From the NCBI GenBank assembly GCA_016735415.1, contig JAERRP010000896.1:1-8109 (forward strand): a stretch of DNA of 8,109 bases, read 5' to 3'. Positions 5,833-8,109 of this stretch are shown in pieces. A program made the translations under genes and the position numbers. The notes beneath the pieces are model-generated. The model was not told where the DNA came from. It made no database searches and worked only from the letters and a program-made list of their open reading frames with translations. Each line of letters opens with the position of its first letter. Position 1 is the first letter of the stretch. Source of the stretch: Desulfobacterales bacterium (lineage in GTDB: Bacteria > Desulfobacterota > Desulfobacteria > Desulfobacterales > UBA5852).

Positions 5833-7528
5833 CTGTCTCCTCCTTCAAAGGGATTTTCACAATTACACTGCACCCCTTTCCGGGGCGGGAGTCTACTCGG
5901 AACTCGCCCCCCAGGTCCTCGGCCCGCTCCCGCATTGTCAGCAATCCTAAACCGGGCCATTGCCTTTGGCGGTTCCTCTTTCGCGGGTCGAAGCCTTGAC
6001 CGTCATCTTTTACCGTCATTGTCAGGAAACCACCTTTTTCAAGACTCAGGGATAAATCGACCGTAGTTGCCGTGGAGTGACGGCGTGCATTGTGCAATGC
6101 TTCCTGAAGGATGCGGAAAAGTGCGATCCCCTTGTCCGGATCGATCTGCAGGTTATCGGAGTGAGAGAATCGCACATCTATGTCGAATTTGTTCCGAAAG
6201 TCTCCAATAAACTTCCGGAAGGCGGCAATTATCCCAATGTAATCCAGAATATGAGGGCGCAGATTGCTGATAATTTCCCGGGACTGACGTAGCGCGTCGT
6301 TGATTGTCTCAGTCAGCAGCTCAAGTTCTTGGTAGAGACGGCCAAGATCTTGTCCCACGATTTCCATGCAGTAGAGCGCTTTGTAGCCAATTCCTGTTAA
6401 CGCCTGAGTCAACACATCATGAATGTCGGCCGCGATCTTTTTCCTTTCCTCTTCTTGAGCGGAAATCAATCGAGTAGTGATATTTCTCAAATCCTCCTTC
6501 TTTTCTGCAATCTCTGAAACCATACGACAATTGGCGGAAACGGCTCCGGCAAAATAGCAGAATTGGAAAAAAAGGTTTCGGTCGAACTTTGAAAAACGAA
6601 AGGTGCGCCCCTGATCGTGAATGCAAAGAACCCCTGTGAGCCTGGATTTGCGACCCATGATCGGGGAGGAAACGAACCGGAACTGGTCCGTATCCATTGA
6701 GCTGGAAAGGTGGTGTAATGTGTTGCTATTGTCCAACCCCATCGGCTTCAACGAGCGATAGATGCCCTTCAGAATTTTTTCCAAATCCCGATGGGCCACC
6801 TGCAGCCCGATCATCCGGCCCACCTCGCAACCCTTTCCTTTGAAACTATCTCCGCCTGCCAAAAGAAAGGTTCCGATTAGTCCGAAGACATCGAAAACCC
6901 CCTGGGTTGTATGGGCCCATATGTTTTCTTCTTCGAAGACGGATACCACCCCTGCCGCAAATCGCTGAAGCGCCTGGAGTTGCTTCCGATGGCGCATGAT
7001 AAGCTCATCGCGAGTCTCTAAAAAGGACAAGGACAACAAATAGAATGAGCCGTCCAGCAACTTGTTGAAGGTAAAGATGTCGTCATTGTTAAGGCGGTCG
7101 GCAGGATTATGCATGGAGTCATTGTATTCTCGGCTGGTCCGCCAAAGGGAATCCTTGAAGGCGACAGTGAATCCGTATACGTCATTGAGGTGGTAGCCTT
7201 CCATGGCCCTGATATATCCGATGTTCTTCTGATCTTCGAAAAAAGTTTCAATGTCCCCAGAAAGGGCGGCTTCGAAAGAATCCAGAAAAACGCGAACTCT
7301 TTCCTGACCCTCGGTATTGTTCAGAATAAACTCCCGGTAAAAGGTCGGCGGTTCCGACTGAATAAACCCCAGCAGGTGAGCATGAATTTGTTCTTTGTGG
7401 CATTTAAAAAAGTCAAGACGTATCGACGCGTTGCCTTCTGAAAGGAATTGGTGGAAGGTACTGTGGTCAAGCATGGTTCCGGCAACTATTGTCGGGCCAG
7501 ACCCAAGCCCGTTTTTGTGGCAGGGCAT
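5825..7528 (-). CDS. Soluble sensor histidine kinase (NarX/DegS-type HisKA_3) with RsbRD_N-like and GAF-like domains, 567 aa
   Basis: The kinase partner of the downstream NarL-type regulator. No signal peptide or membrane helix is visible, so it should sense a cytoplasmic cue. Residues about 25-180 form a helical domain with the pattern RVRVFLDSFEAAL...RAMEGYHLNDVYGF...SLW, resembling RsbRD_N-type sensor domains. Residues about 185-340 look GAF-like by position and pattern. A short coiled coil leads into the HisKA_3 box EEERKKIAADIHD, with phospho-acceptor His370 and Asp371. The ATPase domain has Asn480 (QEALHNARRHS), DDGQGF (508-513) and GLGLLTMRERAEDLGG (526-541), so it looks catalytically complete. 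The start at ATG 7528 is preferred over ATG 7474 because GAGGA lies 7 nt upstream of the first and nothing similar precedes the second. The stop overlaps the regulator start by 8 nt. The ligand is unknown; no Cys cluster or PAS heme motif is evident. Confidence 0.95.
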   Translation of the reverse strand: MPCHKNGLGSGPTIVAGTMLDHSTFHQFLSEGNASIRLDFFKCHKEQIHAHLLGFIQSEPPTFYREFILNNTEGQERVRVFLDSFEAALSGDIETFFEDQKNIGYIRAMEGYHLNDVYGFTVAFKDSLWRTSREYNDSMHNPADRLNNDDIFTFNKLLDGSFYLLSLSFLETRDELIMRHRKQLQALQRFAAGVVSVFEEENIWAHTTQGVFDVFGLIGTFLLAGGDSFKGKGCEVGRMIGLQVAHRDLEKILKGIYRSLKPMGLDNSNTLHHLSSSMDTDQFRFVSSPIMGRKSRLTGVLCIHDQGRTFRFSKFDRNLFFQFCYFAGAVSANCRMVSEIAEKKEDLRNITTRLISAQEEERKKIAADIHDVLTQALTGIGYKALYCMEIVGQDLGRLYQELELLTETINDALRQSREIISNLRPHILDYIGIIAAFRKFIGDFRNKFDIDVRFSHSDNLQIDPDKGIALFRILQEALHNARRHSTATTVDLSLSLEKGGFLTMTVKDDGQGFDPRKRNRQRQWPGLGLLTMRERAEDLGGEFRVDSRPGKGCSVIVKIPLKEETDG

Positions 7529-7607
7529 CGCCAGTTCCTCAAAAGAGATAGCTGAATAGGGTTCGTTTAGATATAGATCTCAAACCTTTTTTTGATAAAG
7601 AGGGTTG

Positions 7608-7637
7608 AATATTGGCAGATCTCTGAACCACTGTCAA
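7608..7637 (-). promoter_or_regulatory. Candidate promoter of the kinase-regulator operon
   Basis: Minus strand: TTGACA (7632-7637), 18-bp spacer, AATATT (7608-7613). The -35 is a perfect consensus and the -10 matches 4 of 6. The start site would be near 7601, giving a leader of about 70 nt before ATG 7528. The boxes are flanked by AGGGTTG (7601-7607) and CAACCCT (7639-7645), a perfect 7-bp inverted repeat that could be an operator. Confidence 0.4.
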
Positions 7638-7677
7638 CCAACCCTCAATTTTGAAGGGCTAAGCACTGGAGAAAAAT

Positions 7678-7721
7678 TCAGGATCCCCATCATTTAGTGC
7701 TATGGACAGTTTGGATCCTGA
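7678..7721. repeat. 9-bp inverted repeat with an inner 4-bp stem
   Basis: TCAGGATCC (7678-7686) and GGATCCTGA (7713-7721) are perfect inverted copies separated by 26 bp. Inside, CCAT (7687-7690) abuts the left arm and pairs with ATGG (7702-7705), so the hairpin would continue with a 7-nt bulge. It lies upstream of the candidate kinase promoter. It could be an operator, a folded RNA or a remnant of a mobile element; I cannot tell which. Confidence 0.5.
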
Positions 7722-7910
7722 CCTATGGCGAAATTCAACCACCTGGCACGTGTCGCAAACCATTTAATTCCGGCCCTGAAACATATCCATTTCAAATCAC
7801 ACCAATTCTCCTATGAAATGTAGCTGCTATGTACAAAACGCCCTGCAAAAAATGACTGACTACAATATCTGGTGGCTGATTGCTTTCGATCAAAGTTGAC
7901 TTTTATTTTT

Positions 7911-7994
7911 CTAAATCACGGCATAAATCCCTGAGATATTTGTCTTAAGATTTTTCAGATTAGACGCCAGCCAGCTGCACAGGGCGGTTTTCAT
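7911..7994 (-). CDS. Possible 27-residue ORF, divergent to the transposase
   Basis: ATG 7994 to TAG 7911 gives a 27-residue peptide beginning MKTALCSWLASNLKNLKT. A very purine-rich GGGGGAGAGAA run directly precedes the ATG and could serve as a ribosome site, though the spacing is short (about 4 nt from GGAG). There is no recognised family, no membrane helix and no neighbour in the same frame. It may be chance in non-coding DNA, and is listed because start context and orientation are suggestive. Confidence 0.15.
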   Translation of the reverse strand: MKTALCSWLASNLKNLKTNISGIYAVI

Positions 7995-8018
7995 TTCTCT
8001 CCCCCCCAAACAAAAGGG

Positions 8019-8036
8019 GTCAAGTCTACATTTGAC
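8019..8036. repeat. REP-like hairpin palindrome upstream of the transposase
   Basis: GTCAAGTCTACATTTGAC folds into a 7-bp stem (one G-T pair) with loop CTAC; GTAG is on the opposite strand. Short imperfect palindromes of this kind lie beside REP-associated tyrosine transposases, which recognise such hairpins together with a GTAG-like tetranucleotide. The GTAG here is in the loop rather than at the stem foot, so the match to the classical layout is only partial. Its right arm overlaps the -35 box of the transposase promoter. Confidence 0.6.
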
Positions 8037-8060
8037 TTTATCCCGCCTTCCTGATATACT
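8032..8060 (+). promoter_or_regulatory. Strong predicted promoter of the transposase, probably giving a leaderless mRNA
   Basis: TTGACT (8032-8037), exactly 17 bp, then TATACT (8055-8060) preceded by TGA, an extended -10. The boxes match 5/6 and 5/6 of the consensus. The expected start site, about 7 nt after the -10, is the ATG at 8067 itself, and there is no Shine-Dalgarno sequence before that ATG. The -35 lies in the right arm of the palindrome. Confidence 0.55.
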
Positions 8061-8066
8061 CAAAAT

Positions 8067-8109
8067 ATGTCACGTCCACTGCGGATAGAATATTCTGGCG
8101 CCTGGTATC
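8067..8109 (+). CDS. REP-associated tyrosine transposase (Y1_Tnp, IS200-like), N-terminus only (runs off window)
   Basis: Only 14 codons are visible: MSRPLRIEYSGAWY. This matches the very conserved start of REP-associated tyrosine transposases (RAYTs), usually RPLRIEYPGAxYHV, single-strand DNA nucleases of the HUH Y1 family related to IS200/IS605 TnpA. The catalytic HUH and Tyr lie beyond the window. It is on the opposite strand to all other genes here and begins right after a hairpin palindrome, the expected arrangement. RAYTs are usually single-copy and domesticated rather than part of a self-moving IS. The frame is open to the edge; whether the gene is intact cannot be seen. Confidence 0.78.
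   Translation, partial: MSRPLRIEYSGAWY

Larger units (their letters stand above)
7529..8066. other. 538-nt AT-richer intergenic region between the kinase and the transposase
   Basis: No recognisable protein gene. It contains a candidate kinase promoter (7608-7637) bracketed by a 7-bp inverted repeat, a 9-bp inverted repeat (7678-7721), a possible 27-codon minus-strand ORF (7911-7994), a hairpin palindrome (8019-8036) and the transposase promoter (8032-8060). AGATCTC occurs twice (7575 and 7618). The stretch 7722-7910 shows nothing I can name: frames are broken by stops on both strands. Confidence 0.6.

Noticed and set aside
7474..7528. Shorter kinase start at ATG 7474
   Set aside because: No Shine-Dalgarno precedes it, while ATG 7528 has GAGGA 7 nt upstream.
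7744..7758. TGGCAC followed by GCAA, resembling a sigma54 -24/-12 promoter
   Set aside because: The GG to GC spacing is 8 instead of 10 nt, and no gene follows on that strand at a suitable distance.
7702..7767. Plus-strand ORF of 21 codons
   Set aside because: No ribosome site, overlaps the 9-bp inverted repeat and has no recognisable features.
1..8109. CRISPR array, tRNA, rRNA, toxin-antitoxin or defence genes
   Set aside because: No regularly spaced repeats, no cloverleaf or rRNA sequence noticed by eye, and no protein motif of these kinds.

Overview
The window looks like part of a chromosome from an anaerobic deltaproteobacterium (Desulfobacterota, probably Desulfobacterales-like). The evidence is a Tat-exported TRAP binding protein, a TRAP / SDR / AMP-ligase gene set, a soluble NarL-type two-component pair, and a REP-associated transposase start of the MSRPLRIEY type. 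The taxonomy is an inference from protein style; there is no rRNA or marker gene here.

Layout: seven of the eight recognisable genes lie on the minus strand. In transcription order they are a soluble sensor histidine kinase (7528-5825) and a NarL/FixJ-type response regulator (5832-5170) that overlap by 8 nt, then a 317-nt regulatory gap. After the gap come a complete tripartite TRAP transporter, dctP (4852-3710), dctQ (3603-3067) and dctM (3010-1691), then a short-chain dehydrogenase (1624-845) and the first 267 codons of an AMP-forming acyl-CoA synthetase (803 to the window edge). The other end of the window (7529-8109) is AT-richer and non-coding until 8067. There a REP-associated tyrosine transposase starts on the plus strand, just behind an 18-bp hairpin palindrome, and runs off the edge after 14 codons.

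How the parts may work together (inference): the kinase lacks membrane segments and carries an RsbRD_N-like helical domain plus a GAF-like domain, so it probably reads a cytoplasmic signal and phosphorylates the regulator. A dyad (TTTCG-N5-CGAAA) centred about 61 bp upstream of the predicted dctP start site is a candidate regulator site. The TRAP system would import an organic acid, the AMP ligase would attach CoA to it, and the SDR would oxidise or reduce a hydroxyl/keto group of the acid or its CoA ester. The substrate cannot be read from the sequence.

The points most worth a second look are: a transposase promoter whose -35 box lies in the hairpin palindrome and whose -10 sits so close to the ATG that the mRNA should be leaderless; an SDR that has lost the usual tetrad Asn and has a long insertion between catalytic Ser and Tyr; mutually exclusive hairpins between dctP and dctQ; and a group of inverted repeats around the kinase promoter. 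I did not find a clearly new multi-gene system.
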